Shown here piece after piece: positions 28,166-37,334 of a stretch of 64,000 bases of DNA. Source of the stretch: Bradyrhizobium sp. (lineage in GTDB: Bacteria > Pseudomonadota > Alphaproteobacteria > Rhizobiales > Xanthobacteraceae); the NCBI RefSeq assembly GCF_030654605.1, contig NZ_JAURXB010000115.1, positions 22,448 through 86,447 of the forward strand. Reading direction: 5' to 3'. The first letter of the stretch is position 1. Every line of letters starts with the position of its first letter. Below the pieces are notes generated by a model, which had not been told where the DNA came from, did not search any database, and worked only from the letters and a program-made list of their open reading frames with translations. A program made the translations under genes and the position numbers.

Positions 28166-29554
28166 ATGAGCATAGCCGAAGCCTGGGACCCGCCGGTCAC
28201 GCGTGCGCCGCTGGTGCCGCCGGCGCCGCCGCGCGCGCCCGACAGCATGGGTCTTTTCGGCCGGGTGATGGCGATGCGCACCAGCGCGATCAGCGTCTGG
28301 GGGGACCGTTCTTACGAAGAAGATATCATCCGCAGCCGCTTCTTCGGGCGCAGCAGCTTTATCCTGAACGACCCCGACGCGATCCGGCATGTGCTGGTGG
28401 ACAATTACGAGAATTACGTGCGCACGCCGGCGGCAATCCGGGTGTTGCGCCCGGTGCTCGGCGAAGGCCTGCTGATCGCCGAAGGCCGTACCTGGAAACA
28501 TCAGCGTCGGACGCTGGCACCAGCCTTCACGCCGCGCGCGGTGATGCCTCTGATTCCGCACATGCTGGCTGCGACCGACCAGACCATTGCAAAGCTTCAG
28601 GCGGCCAACAACGCGCCAGCCGATCTGCGCGAGGCGATGCAGCGCATGACGCTCGAGATCGCCGGGCGCACGATGTTTTCGTTCGGCATGGACCGCCACG
28701 GCGCGGCGCTGCGCGACTTCGTGATGGAGTACGGCGAGAATCTTGCGCGGCCGCATTTTTTCGATCTGGTGTTGCCGCTGAGCTGGCCGAGCCCGCAGGA
28801 TTTCGCTCGCTCCCGCTTCCGCAAGCGATGGACGCAATTCGTGGCCATGCTGATGGCGGAGCGCCGCGCCGCCGGCAAGGAGGAGGGCGCGCCGCCGAGC
28901 GATCTGTTCGATCTGATGGGCGCCGCGCGCGATCCCGAGACCGGCGACGCCTTTACCGACGAGCAACTCGGCGACCAGGTGGCGACGATGATTCTCGCCG
29001 GCCACGAGACCACCGCCACGGCCTTGTTCTGGGCGCTGTATCTGCTGGCGCTCGACCCGGCGACGCAGGACCGGTTGGCCGCCGAAGTGAAGGCCGCGAC
29101 CGCTGGCGGCACGCTCGATCTCGAGCGGCTGAAGTTTACCCGCGCCGTGGTCGACGAGACCATGCGGCTCTATCCGCCGGCGTTCCTGATCGCTCGCGCG
29201 GCCGGCGCGGCCGATATCATCGGCGGCATGCCGGTGAAGAAAAACGACATCGTGCTGATCGCGCCGTGGCTGCTGCACCGGCATGAAAAGCTCTGGCGCG
29301 ATCCGGGCGCCTTCATTCCGGCGCGCTTCATGCCGCCCGCGCCGCCGCCCGACCGCTTCGCCTATCTGCCGTTCGGCGTCGGCGCCCGGGTCTGCATCGG
29401 CGCGCATTTCGCGCTGGTCGAGGCCACCCTGGCGCTGGCCAAGTTGATCGGCGCGTTCAAGGTCGAACTCATTGATAAAGCGCCGGTGATGCCGGTCGGC
29501 GTGGTGACGACGCAACCCGATCGCTCGCCGATGTTCGGGATTACGCCGCGGTGA
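28166..29554 (+). CDS. Cytochrome P450
   Basis: A 462-residue soluble P450 monooxygenase. The oxygen-binding I-helix is AGHETT (278-283), the K-helix ExxR is ETMR (331-334), and the haem loop is FGVGARVCIG with ligand Cys410. All catalytic features are intact. The sequence resembles bacterial CYP4/CYP110-like enzymes acting on fatty acids or terpenoids, but substrate cannot be read from sequence. No ferredoxin or reductase gene is nearby, so electron partners are elsewhere. It lies 107 bases after the hydrolase gene and 47 before the cyclase gene, all on the same strand; an operon is possible. Confidence 0.94.
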   Translation: MSIAEAWDPPVTRAPLVPPAPPRAPDSMGLFGRVMAMRTSAISVWGDRSYEEDIIRSRFFGRSSFILNDPDAIRHVLVDNYENYVRTPAAIRVLRPVLGEGLLIAEGRTWKHQRRTLAPAFTPRAVMPLIPHMLAATDQTIAKLQAANNAPADLREAMQRMTLEIAGRTMFSFGMDRHGAALRDFVMEYGENLARPHFFDLVLPLSWPSPQDFARSRFRKRWTQFVAMLMAERRAAGKEEGAPPSDLFDLMGAARDPETGDAFTDEQLGDQVATMILAGHETTATALFWALYLLALDPATQDRLAAEVKAATAGGTLDLERLKFTRAVVDETMRLYPPAFLIARAAGAADIIGGMPVKKNDIVLIAPWLLHRHEKLWRDPGAFIPARFMPPAPPPDRFAYLPFGVGARVCIGAHFALVEATLALAKLIGAFKVELIDKAPVMPVGVVTTQPDRSPMFGITPR

Positions 29555-29601
29555 CGAATGCATTGCTTGGATAGACACGCGATCTGCCCTAGGCTTGCGC
29601 A

Positions 29602-31014
29602 ATGAACGACCTCAAGGCCCAATTTGCCCTGCTGAAGCAGACCGCCGATCCGGTGGTGGCCGCTGCGATCGAGCTTGCGGTCGAACAGGGCGAGGACCAC
29701 GAGCTCAACCGCATCAACGCGCTGGACTTTTCGAAGCGGACCGGGCTCGACGAGGAACGGGTGATTTCGGGCTTTCTCCATGCTTCCCGGCTCGGGTTGT
29801 TCGACCTTTCCTGGAACGTGCTGTGCCCCGGATGCGGCGGTGTGCTCGGCGCCCACGGCACGCTGAAATCGTTGAGTCCGGATGACTATCATTGCGGCCT
29901 CTGCGCGTGCGGCTACGAAGCCTCCGTCGACGAGCAGGTCGAGGTAGCCTTCACGGTCAATCCCCGTATCAGGCGCATCGCCGCGCATGATCCGAACTCG
30001 CTGCCGGTCTGGGAATACTACAAACAGGTGTTCTGGAGTTCGGGTATCGATTTCGACCGGGAATCCGTCGCGACGCTGGCCGATGAGGTGACGCTCGATA
30101 CGCTCGAATTGCCGGCGGGCGAGAAGGCAGTGCTGTCGCTGCAACTGCCGAAAGAATTCATCATCGTGTTCGAGCCGGTGACGCATTCGGCGCAATTCAT
30201 CGATGTTCAGGGTGAGCCGACCAGGGAGCGTCAACAGCTGTCACTGGTTTACAGCAAGACGCCAACGCCTACCGGCGGAACCAGAACGATGCGGCCGGGA
30301 CCGCTGCGGCTGTCGCTCGACAATCAGGCCGATGTGCGAGTGCTGCCGTCTGTCTTTATCGCGGGCGATGTGATGCATCACCTGATCGGCAAGCGCAAGC
30401 CGTTCCTCACCGCCAAGCGGATGCTCTCGAACCAGACCTTCCGAGACGTATTCAAGGCGGACAATCTCAATGTAGATCAGCGGCTCAAGATCACCTCGCT
30501 GACATTCCTGTTCACCGACCTCAAGGGCTCTACCGCGCTGTATGAGAGGGTCGGCGATCTCGCCGCCTTCGATCTGGTGCGCGCGCATTTCCACGCGCTG
30601 CTGGAAATCATCTCCTCGGAGAAGGGCGCCGTCGTGAAGACGATCGGCGATGCCGTGATGGCGACTTTCGTCAGGCCGGAGCACGCGATCGTCGCGGGCC
30701 TGCGGATGCGCGCCGCGATGGACGGGCTCAATGCCGCGCGCGGCACCCAGGACCTGGTGGTCAAGATCGGCATTCATGAAGGGCCCTGCCTCGCCGTCAT
30801 GCTGAACGAGCGGCAGGATTATTTCGGCCAGACCGTCAACATCGCCGCCCGGGTTCAGAGCCTGTCGACCTCGCAGGAAATGCATATCACCGGGCCGGTC
30901 AACGATGCGCCGGAGGTGGCCGCCATTTTGCGGCGGGAGTCGATCACGCCCATTCAAAAGCAGGCGGCATTGCGCGGCATCGCCGACAAGATCGTGGTGT
31001 ACGAAATACCTTAG
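29602..31014 (+). CDS. Class III adenylate/guanylate cyclase with DUF5939 zinc-finger N-terminus
   Basis: A 470-residue cytosolic protein. The N-terminal 280 residues are a DUF5939-type sensor region with a likely zinc site: CPGCGG (Cys75, Cys78) and HCGLCACG (Cys98, Cys101). The cyclase domain has FTDLKGS (metal Asp306), KTIGDAVMATF (Lys346, metal Asp350), DYFGQTVN and NIAAR (Asn413, Arg417). The Lys and Asp at the purine-specifying positions favour ATP, hence cAMP. The enzyme could supply cAMP for a Crp-type regulator such as the one expected to read the three TGTGA-N6-TCACA sites at 21.8-24.0 kb, though that link is inference. Confidence 0.88.
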   Translation: MNDLKAQFALLKQTADPVVAAAIELAVEQGEDHELNRINALDFSKRTGLDEERVISGFLHASRLGLFDLSWNVLCPGCGGVLGAHGTLKSLSPDDYHCGLCACGYEASVDEQVEVAFTVNPRIRRIAAHDPNSLPVWEYYKQVFWSSGIDFDRESVATLADEVTLDTLELPAGEKAVLSLQLPKEFIIVFEPVTHSAQFIDVQGEPTRERQQLSLVYSKTPTPTGGTRTMRPGPLRLSLDNQADVRVLPSVFIAGDVMHHLIGKRKPFLTAKRMLSNQTFRDVFKADNLNVDQRLKITSLTFLFTDLKGSTALYERVGDLAAFDLVRAHFHALLEIISSEKGAVVKTIGDAVMATFVRPEHAIVAGLRMRAAMDGLNAARGTQDLVVKIGIHEGPCLAVMLNERQDYFGQTVNIAARVQSLSTSQEMHITGPVNDAPEVAAILRRESITPIQKQAALRGIADKIVVYEIP

Positions 31015-31044
31015 TATTTGAGGTTCGGCCGACATTTATCGACT

Positions 31045-31133
31045 CGTCATGCCCGGGCTTGACCCGGGCATCCACGCCTTTCTTCGCAATCCGTCAAAAG
31101 ACGTGGATGGCCGGGTCAAGCCCGGCCATGACG
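31045..31133. repeat. Dispersed palindromic repeat, cgtcatgcccgg family
   Basis: CGTCATGCCCGGGCTTGACC pairs with GGTCAAGCCCGGCCATGACG; the centre differs from other copies. Located between the cyclase and TerB-like genes. Confidence 0.9.
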
Positions 31134-31274
31134 ACCGCGCGAGATTGCCCAATCGTAATGCAGGCCGGGAACCGGCGTGGATTGCGCGGGTTGATTTTCC
31201 GACCCATATATCAGCTACCGCCGCTTGCGGCGAGCAAGCCCCGAATAACCCCCCGGATTTCGGCAGGAAAACCA

Positions 31275-31790
31275 ATGCTGGACGGACTGCGCCAATTTAT
31301 TGCCGACGTTGTTTCTCCCACCGCGCTGGCGGATCGGGCGTTTGACGATACCGGGTATCGTCTGGCGGCGACGGCGTTGTTGATTCACGTCATTTCGATC
31401 GACGGCGAGCCGACGGAGACCGAAAAGCGCAAGCTGCACAGCCTGATCGAAAGCCGCTTCGGGCTCGATCGCGGCACGGCGGATCACCTGATCGCGTCGG
31501 CGACGCTGGTCGAGGGCGAGGCGGTCGATCTCTATCATTTCACCAGTGTCATCATGCGTTCGGTGGATGCGGAAGGCCGGCTCCGCATCGTCGAAATGAT
31601 GTGGGAGCTGGTCTATGCCGACGGGCAGGTCAGCGAGTTCGAGGATAACGTGGTCTGGCGCGCCGCGGATCTGCTGGGCGTGGCCTCGCGGGACCGGATC
31701 GAGCTGAAGCACCGTGTGGCCGCACGGCGACCCGAGGCGGCCAGCGGCGGCGCCGTCAACGGTGCGGTATCCGACATGACGAAAATTTAA
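31275..31790 (+). CDS. TerB-family protein
   Basis: A 171-residue cytosolic protein of the tellurite-resistance TerB / DjlA N-terminal family. Family pattern: AATALLIHVISIDGEPTETE (about 30-50, acidic metal site), then ELVYADGQVSEFEDNVVWRAADLLGV (in two parts, about 115-140), the second acidic repeat. These all-helical domains bind metal through the acidic loops. The ATG at 31275 has GGCAGGAA upstream. No other ter genes are nearby, so a tellurite role is not implied. Confidence 0.88.
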   Translation: MLDGLRQFIADVVSPTALADRAFDDTGYRLAATALLIHVISIDGEPTETEKRKLHSLIESRFGLDRGTADHLIASATLVEGEAVDLYHFTSVIMRSVDAEGRLRIVEMMWELVYADGQVSEFEDNVVWRAADLLGVASRDRIELKHRVAARRPEAASGGAVNGAVSDMTKI

Positions 31791-31795
31791 CGTGC

Positions 31796-31810
31796 CCGGC
31801 GTCACGCCGG
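31796..31810. terminator. Short GC stem-loop after the TerB gene
   Basis: CCGGCG and CGCCGG around loop TCA, six bases after the stop. There is no T-run, so a terminator role is only possible. Confidence 0.3.
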
Positions 31811-31971
31811 TCCCGGGTGAGATAAGCCCTCTAAACGCGGCACTTCGACGGGCAGCATTGTGCCTTTGCGCGTACGATATGCTTGCAGGTGACTTGCGTC
31901 TCCCCTCAACCCTATGCTCTCGTCCCGGCTGTTAGCCGCGTTTCCTGCAATTGATTTATGAGTATTGAATC

Positions 31972-32751
31972 GTGACCGAGCGTGTGACGCTGATTACGGG
32001 TGCCTCTGCGGGCATAGGCACCGAGCTGGCGCGCGTTTTCGCATCGAACGGCCATCGCGTGGCCCTGGTGGCGCGACGCGGGGATCGCCTGGCGACACTG
32101 GCTGACGAAATCGTGGCCGGCGGCGGCGCGGTGCCGATCGTGATTGCCTGCGACCTCGAGCAACCCGACGCCGGTGACAGGATTGCCGCGATCCTGGCCG
32201 CCGAAGGCGTCGAGGTCGATTACGTCGTCAACAATGCGGGCTTCGGAATGTTCGGCAGGGCTGTCGACCGCGACCGCGCCGAGCAGCTCGGCATGATCGA
32301 CCTCAACGTCCGGACCCTGACCGAACTGTCCCTGCGGTTTTCCGACAGCCTGATCCGGCACCGCGGCGGTATCCTCAATCTGGCTTCCATTGCCGGCTTT
32401 CTGCCGGGGCCCGGCATGGCGGTCTACTATGCGTCCAAGGCCTATGTGCTGTCTTTCACAGAGGCGTTGCGGGCTGAGCTGGCACAGCACGGCGTGCGGG
32501 TCACCGCGCTGTGCCCGGGGCCGGTACCGTCGGAATTTCAGTCGCGGGCGGGATTTCTGCCCGGAGTCGATTCCGTGATCCTGAATGTCACCCCGGCGGA
32601 TGTCGCACAGCAGGGGTATCGCGGGCTGATGGCCAACAAGCGGACGGTGATCCCGGGCCTTGGCGTCAAGATCGTGCCGTTCCTGCTCCGGCTGTTTCCG
32701 CGCGGGTTCATCCTGGCGGCGGTCGCCCGCCTGCAGCTGCGCAGGCGCTGA
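31972..32751 (+). CDS. Short-chain dehydrogenase/reductase
   Basis: A 259-residue NAD(P)-dependent SDR of the DltE-like type. The cofactor motif is TGASAGIGTELA (10-21), with ARRGDR favouring NADP. NNAG follows at about 89, and the catalytic Ser and YxxxK are in LASIAGFLPG and YYASKAY. The C-terminus ends in a hydrophobic amphipathic helix (GVKIVPFLLRLFPRGFI), suggesting membrane contact. Translation seems to start at GTG 31972. Its GTGA overlaps the stop of a five-codon frame (ATG at 31958), with no ribosome-binding site of its own. Substrate unknown. Confidence 0.88.
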   Translation: MTERVTLITGASAGIGTELARVFASNGHRVALVARRGDRLATLADEIVAGGGAVPIVIACDLEQPDAGDRIAAILAAEGVEVDYVVNNAGFGMFGRAVDRDRAEQLGMIDLNVRTLTELSLRFSDSLIRHRGGILNLASIAGFLPGPGMAVYYASKAYVLSFTEALRAELAQHGVRVTALCPGPVPSEFQSRAGFLPGVDSVILNVTPADVAQQGYRGLMANKRTVIPGLGVKIVPFLLRLFPRGFILAAVARLQLRRR

Positions 32752-32882
32752 CCCAAGCAGCAGTCTCAAGCCGCTGTCTCAAGCCGCTGTCCTGGCCATC
32801 GCGCCGTTCTGGCCCGCGATTTGCTTATATTTCCCGTGAACGCACCCGAAATTAACGGCGACTTAGGTATGTTGCCGGCTTG

Positions 32883-33731
32883 ATGGCCACTGAGAAGAAA
32901 AAGTCGATGTTTCAGTCGGACCAAATCTTGGGCGAGAAGATCCCGGGCGAAAATGTCCTGCGCTTCCCTGCTGGAGCGGCCGCGGCGCCTTTCGCGCCTT
33001 CGCCGGATAAATCCCTGCTGCCGGTGCTGGTGGTCCTGCACCAGGAGTGCTCGACGCCGGGCCGGGTCGGCAACGCGCTGCGGGCGCTCGGCCACCGGCT
33101 GGATGTCAGGCGTCCGCGTTTTGGCGACCCCTTGCCGGAGACCCTCGACGACCACGCCGGTGCTGTGATTTTCGGCGGGCCGATGAGCGCCAATGACCCC
33201 GATGAATTCGTTCGCCGGGAAATCGACTGGATTTCGGTTCCGCTGCGGGAGCAGCGGCCGTTTCTGGGAATTTGCCTGGGCGCACAGATGCTCGCCATGC
33301 AACTCGGCGCGCGGGTAGCACCCCATCCGGAAGGCCGGGCGGAGGTCGGGTATTACCCGATCCGCCCGACGCAAGCGGGGCTGGCGCTGTGCCCGCACTG
33401 GCCGGATCACGTCTACCACTGGCACCGCGAGGGGTTCGAACTTCCCTATGGCGCCGAATTGCTGGCCGAGGGCGGCGACTTCCCGGTCCAGGCGTTTCAA
33501 TCGGGTCATGCGTTCGGCTTGCAGTTTCATCCCGATGTGACCTACGCGATGATGCATCGCTGGACCACGCGCGGCTACGATCGCCTCGACGCACCCGGCG
33601 CGCGGGCGCGCCACCATCACTTCGCCGACCGCGCCATCCATGACGTCACCGAGCGCGCCTGGCTGAAGGCGTTTCTCGACGACTGGCTGACGCGCGTGCC
33701 GCGCTCGGCGATGTCGGAAGCCGCGGAATAG
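32883..33731 (+). CDS. Class I glutamine amidotransferase-like protein
   Basis: A 282-residue cytosolic protein of the GMP-synthase-like GATase1 family. The glutaminase core has IFGGPMSAND, GICLGAQM with the nucleophile Cys131, and QFHPDVT with His216. The third triad residue is normally Glu in HPE; here it reads HPD (Asp218), which may still work. No synthetase domain is attached, so the ammonia acceptor is unknown. The 40-residue N-terminal extension is probably disordered. ATG 32883 is chosen, but a start at 32907 is equally possible. The stop codon lies inside a stem-loop. Confidence 0.85.
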   Translation: MATEKKKSMFQSDQILGEKIPGENVLRFPAGAAAAPFAPSPDKSLLPVLVVLHQECSTPGRVGNALRALGHRLDVRRPRFGDPLPETLDDHAGAVIFGGPMSANDPDEFVRREIDWISVPLREQRPFLGICLGAQMLAMQLGARVAPHPEGRAEVGYYPIRPTQAGLALCPHWPDHVYHWHREGFELPYGAELLAEGGDFPVQAFQSGHAFGLQFHPDVTYAMMHRWTTRGYDRLDAPGARARHHHFADRAIHDVTERAWLKAFLDDWLTRVPRSAMSEAAE

Positions 33732-33757
33732 CGCGGCAAAAAACGCCGCGATATTCC
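33725..33757. terminator. Stem-loop spanning the amidotransferase stop codon
   Basis: GGAATA-G-CGCGGC pairs with GCCGCG-A-TATTCC around loop AAAAAAC: twelve pairs with one G/A mismatch. The TAG stop (33729-33731) is inside the left arm. No T-run follows, so it may protect the mRNA 3' end or slow termination rather than act as a standard terminator. Confidence 0.5.
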
Positions 33758-33879
33758 GTGCGGCGGTTCTCCAAATCCTTTCTCCCAGGAAGTCCTTTCT
33801 CCAGGCCTTTCCAAATCTGCAGATGTGCTAGTGTCTACAGCACAAGCTTGCGGTCAATCAGCAGGCATCGGGAGGCGGG

Positions 33880-34398
33880 ATGACCGGCGACGAATTCGCT
33901 GCGCTTTTGAGCGACTTCACGCTGTCGGCGGAATCAGGCGACGGCGCGCGCTTCGCAAGGCACTTCACCGAGGACGGCATCTACCACGACTATATCTACG
34001 GCCCTCATCAGGGCCGCGCCGACATTGCCCACATGATGCAGGATCTGTTTCACCGCGATGCCGCGGATTATCGCTGGGAAATGTTCGATCCGGTTTTCGA
34101 CGGCCGGCAAGGCTATGCGTGGTCGCTGTCGAGCTTCACCTCGACCATCCCGCAGTTCAAGGGCCAGCGCGTCGTCATCGACGGCATGAGCCGCTTTATC
34201 ATCCGCGACGGCCTGATTGCCGAGTACCGCGAATCCGTCAATGGCGGCGTGGCGATGGCGCAGCTCGGCGTCGAGCCGGACCGCATGACCAAGGTGTTCA
34301 AGCGCTGGACCGGCTGGCTCAAGGAGCGACCGGAAACCATCGATTATCTGGCGCGGCCCAAAGGCTCGCGTGCGACGAGGGAGACTCACGACCCATGA
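33880..34398 (+). CDS. NTF2/SnoaL-like protein
   Basis: A 172-residue cytosolic protein with the cone-shaped NTF2-like pattern: LSDFTLSAESGDGARFARHFTEDGIYHDYIYG (given here in parts, about 9-40), DIAHMMQDLFHRDA, VIDGMSRFIIRDGLIAEYRE near 105-125. Members are isomerases, hydratases or simple ligand binders. It overlaps the enoyl-CoA hydratase gene by four bases (ATGA), so the two are translationally coupled and probably act on the same acyl-CoA or aromatic acid pathway. The ATG follows GGGAGGCGGG. Confidence 0.83.
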   Translation: MTGDEFAALLSDFTLSAESGDGARFARHFTEDGIYHDYIYGPHQGRADIAHMMQDLFHRDAADYRWEMFDPVFDGRQGYAWSLSSFTSTIPQFKGQRVVIDGMSRFIIRDGLIAEYRESVNGGVAMAQLGVEPDRMTKVFKRWTGWLKERPETIDYLARPKGSRATRETHDP

Positions 34399-35243
34399 CC
34401 CAGCAGCAACGCGCAGTGGCGCAAGATCCGGTGGCCTATCAGCATATTCTCTACGAGGTGAGCGACAAGATCGCGACCATTACGCTGAACCGGCCCGACC
34501 GCATGAATGCATGGACGCCGATCATGGAGCGCGATGTGCGCCATGCCATGGAGTCGGCAGCGGCCGACGACAATGTGCGCGTCATCGTGCTGACCGGAGC
34601 AGGCCGCGGCTTCTGCGCCGGCGCAGATATGGATGCGCTGAAGGGTCTCGATCCCGACGACATCAAGCGCGCCCAGAGCCTGCCAGCGTTCGACATGAAC
34701 CGGCGGCCGGACTGGCAGAGCCGCTACGGCTATTATCCGTCGATTTCAAAGCCCATCATCGGCATGCTGAACGGTGCCACCGCGGGCATTGGCCTCGTGC
34801 ACGCGCTGTATTGCGACCTGCGTTTCGCCGCCGACAACACCGTGTTCACGACCGCGTTTTCGCGCCGCGGGCTGATCGCCGAACATGGCATCAGCTGGAT
34901 GCTGCCGCGCATCGTCGGCCATGCCAATGCGCTGGATCTCCTGATGTCGGCGCGCCGGGTGTCGAGCGACGAGGCGCTGCGCATCGGTCTGGTCAACCGG
35001 CTTTACCCGCCCGATCAGCTGCGCGAACAGACCTTCGCCTATGCCCGCGATCTCGCCGATTTCGTCTCCCCGAGCGCGATCGCCGTCATCAAGCGCCAGC
35101 TCTACGACGTGCCGTTCCAGACCCTGGCCGAGGCCACCATCGACGCCAACCGCGAGATGGTGGTGGCGCTGCGCGGCAGCGATTTCCGCGAGGGCGTCGC
35201 GAGCTTCATGGAGAAGCGGCCGCCAAGGTTTACGGGGAAGTAA
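34395..35243 (+). CDS. Enoyl-CoA hydratase/isomerase family protein
   Basis: A 282-residue crotonase-fold enzyme. Signatures: ITLNRPDRMNAW, then VLTGAGRGFCAGADMDALKG forming the oxyanion hole, and LNGATAGIGLVHALYCDLRFAA. The two Glu residues of classical enoyl-CoA hydratase are not both clear: positions near AGIGLVHA and FTTAFSRRGLIAEHG hold Glu only at the second. It may be an isomerase or another crotonase activity. Starts inside the preceding stop codon (ATGA). Substrate unknown. Confidence 0.88.
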   Translation: MTQQQRAVAQDPVAYQHILYEVSDKIATITLNRPDRMNAWTPIMERDVRHAMESAAADDNVRVIVLTGAGRGFCAGADMDALKGLDPDDIKRAQSLPAFDMNRRPDWQSRYGYYPSISKPIIGMLNGATAGIGLVHALYCDLRFAADNTVFTTAFSRRGLIAEHGISWMLPRIVGHANALDLLMSARRVSSDEALRIGLVNRLYPPDQLREQTFAYARDLADFVSPSAIAVIKRQLYDVPFQTLAEATIDANREMVVALRGSDFREGVASFMEKRPPRFTGK

Positions 35244-35358
35244 GGGGGAGGGACGCGCGGAGCCCTTGGGGGCCCGCCGTCGCCCAAGGGAGCTATGGCG
35301 GGGCAGCCTTCGCTACGTGAGGGCTTGCCAAGCCGAAGCAGGCGCAGCCTGCGAAGGC

Positions 35359-35434
<76 letters not shown>

Positions 35435-35628
35435 ATCGTGGCCGCCACGAAGGGAATGAAGGCGGCCGACAATTGGCGCCATTTACAATCCGGGCCAAGG
35501 TCAAGTCAAGAACGGTGAAATCGCTGTTTTTCGGGAGTTTTTGCCCGGAACTTCCCTTGTTTGCGGGGGGAGGAACCGATATCTACCGGGCAGCCGAAAT
35601 CTGCGATCGAACCGCGAGCAGTCAAGCC

Positions 35629-35919
35629 ATGCGAGCCATTCTCGACATCATCATTATTATTCTCGATCTCTATGTCTGGCTGTTGATCGCGTCCGCCATC
35701 CTGTCCTGGCTGATCGCCTTCAACGTCGTGAACACCCGCAACCAGTTCGTGGCGGCGGTGGCCGAGTTCCTGTTCCGGATCACCGAACCGGTGCTGGCGC
35801 CGATCCGGCGCTTCATGCCCAGTCTCGGCGGTCTCGACATCTCGCCGATCATCCTGATCCTGATCATCATGTTCATCCAGCGGGTGATTGCCTACTACAT
35901 CTATCCCAACGTGATCTGA
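35629..35919 (+). CDS. YggT family membrane protein
   Basis: A 96-residue inner-membrane protein with two hydrophobic segments (about 2-24, ILDIIIIILDLYVWLLIAS, and 70-90, IILILIIMFIQRVIAYYI). The FRITEPVLAPIRRFMPSLGG loop between them is the YggT family signature. Members are linked to cell division, osmotic stress and envelope integrity, without a defined reaction. It is followed 22 bases later by DUF167 and then folD, a standard alphaproteobacterial order. Confidence 0.92.
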   Translation: MRAILDIIIIILDLYVWLLIASAILSWLIAFNVVNTRNQFVAAVAEFLFRITEPVLAPIRRFMPSLGGLDISPIILILIIMFIQRVIAYYIYPNVI

Positions 35920-35941
35920 CCGCGGCTTTAGTGGATGCTCC

Positions 35942-36262
35942 ATGGATCCCTGGCGCTATTCCACCGAGGGCATCAGTGTCGCATTGCGCGTCACGCCGCG
36001 CGGCGGCCGCGACGACATCGACGGCATTGAGACGCTCGCCAACGGCCGCAGCGTGGTCAAGGTCCGGGTCCGCGCCGTCGCCGAGGGCGGCGAGGCCAAT
36101 CGCGCGGTGACGGAGTTGCTTGCCAGGGCGCTCGGGGTGCCCAAGCGGTGCGTGCGGGTGCTGTCGGGAACGACGTCCCGACACAAACAGATTGCCGTCG
36201 ACGGCGATCCCGCGAAACTCGGCGAAGCACTGCGGAAACTGACAGCGGCGAAAACGGATTGA
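35942..36262 (+). CDS. DUF167/YggU family protein
   Basis: A 106-residue cytosolic protein of the YggU fold. Signatures: LRVTPRGGRDDIDGI near 16-30, VKVRVRAVAEGGEANRAV (about 39-56) and VLSGTTSRHKQIAVDG (about 73-88). Function is unknown, but the gene is broadly conserved next to yggT. It is in line with yggT and folD; the folD ATG follows after 16 bases. Confidence 0.93.
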   Translation: MDPWRYSTEGISVALRVTPRGGRDDIDGIETLANGRSVVKVRVRAVAEGGEANRAVTELLARALGVPKRCVRVLSGTTSRHKQIAVDGDPAKLGEALRKLTAAKTD

Positions 36263-36278
36263 TTGATAGAGGACAGAG

Positions 36279-37163
36279 ATGGCGGCCCGCATCATCGACG
36301 GAAAGGTCATTGCATCGGAGCTTCGCGCCCGGGTCGCCGATGAAGTGGCGCGGGTGCAGCGTGCGCATGGGGTGACGCCCGGGCTAGCGGTGGTGCTGGT
36401 CGGCAGCGACCCCGCGAGCCAGGTCTATGTCCGCAGCAAGCACAAGCAGACGCAGGCCGCCGGCATGGCATCATTCGAGCATGTGCTGCCGGCCGATGTC
36501 GCGCAGATCGAAGTGCTGGCGCTGATCGGCCAGCTCAATCGCGATTCCAGCGTGCACGGCATCCTGGTGCAGCTGCCGCTGCCTAAATCGCTCGATACCG
36601 AAGCCATCATCAACGCCATCGACCCCGCCAAGGACGTCGACGGGCTGCATCCCAACAACGCCGGACGGCTCGCCGGCGGGCTGGCGGCGCTGTCGCCCTG
36701 CACGCCGCTCGGTTGCATCATTCTCAGCAAGAGCGTGCACGCCTCGCTCGAGGGCATGAACGCCATCGTGATCGGCCGCTCCAATCTGGTCGGCCGTCCG
36801 CTGATACAGTTGCTGCTCAACGAAAACGCCACGGTGACATCAGCGCATTCGCGCTCGCGCGATCTGGCGCAACTCTGCGCCCGCGCCGACCTGGTCTATG
36901 CCGCCGTCGGCAAGCCGGAGATGGTGCGCGGCGACTGGATCAAGCCCGGCGCCACCGTGATCGATGTCGGCATCAACCGGCTGCCCGGGCCTGACGGCAA
37001 GGACCGGCTGGTCGGCGATGTCGCGTTTGCCGAAGCGCTTGAAGTCGCCGGCGCGATCACGCCGGTGCCCGGCGGCGTCGGCCAGATGACGGTGGCATGT
37101 CTGCTGGTCAATACGCTGCGCGCCGCGTGCGCGATTCACGGGCTGGCAAAGCCGGGGGTGTGA
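36279..37163 (+). CDS. folD: Methylenetetrahydrofolate dehydrogenase/cyclohydrolase
   Basis: The 294-residue bifunctional enzyme interconverts 5,10-methylene- and 10-formyl-tetrahydrofolate, feeding purines and formyl-methionine. Signatures: [17 protein letters not shown] with the catalytic Tyr and Lys (about 45-61), VQLPLPKSL, and the NADP site [11 protein letters not shown]. The C-terminal block is [11 protein letters not shown]. All catalytic residues are present and length is normal. Third gene of the yggT operon; ends before a convergent repeat. Confidence 0.97.
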   Translation: MAARIIDGKVIASELRARVADEVARVQRAHGVTPGLAVVLVGSDPASQVYVRSKHKQTQAAGMASFEHVLPADVAQIEVLALIGQLNRDSSVHGILVQLPLPKSLDTEAIINAIDPAKDVDGLHPNNAGRLAGGLAALSPCTPLGCIILSKSVHASLEGMNAIVIGRSNLVGRPLIQLLLNENATVTSAHSRSRDLAQLCARADLVYAAVGKPEMVRGDWIKPGATVIDVGINRLPGPDGKDRLVGDVAFAEALEVAGAITPVPGGVGQMTVACLLVNTLRAACAIHGLAKPGV

Positions 37164-37171
37164 TCGCTTCA

Positions 37172-37326
37172 CTCTCTCCCGCTTGCGGGGGAGGGTGCCG
37201 AGCGCAGCGAGGCGGGTGGGGGCTCTCTCAACGAGCGCGACGGCCCACTTGCGCATCTCCAATCTTGCGCACCGTACCGGTTGAGAGACCCCCGCCCCAG
37301 CCCTCCTCCGCAAGCGGGAGAGGGAG
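37172..37326. repeat. Convergent-junction repeat, CTCTCCC/GGGAGAG family
   Basis: CACTCTCTCCCGCTTGCGGG pairs with CCGCAAGCGGGAGAGGGAGA, with GGGGGCTCTCTCAA / TTGAGAGACCCCC inside. A long double-armed palindrome between the convergent folD and M20 peptidase genes. Confidence 0.85.
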
Positions 37327-37334
37327 AAGAAAAC

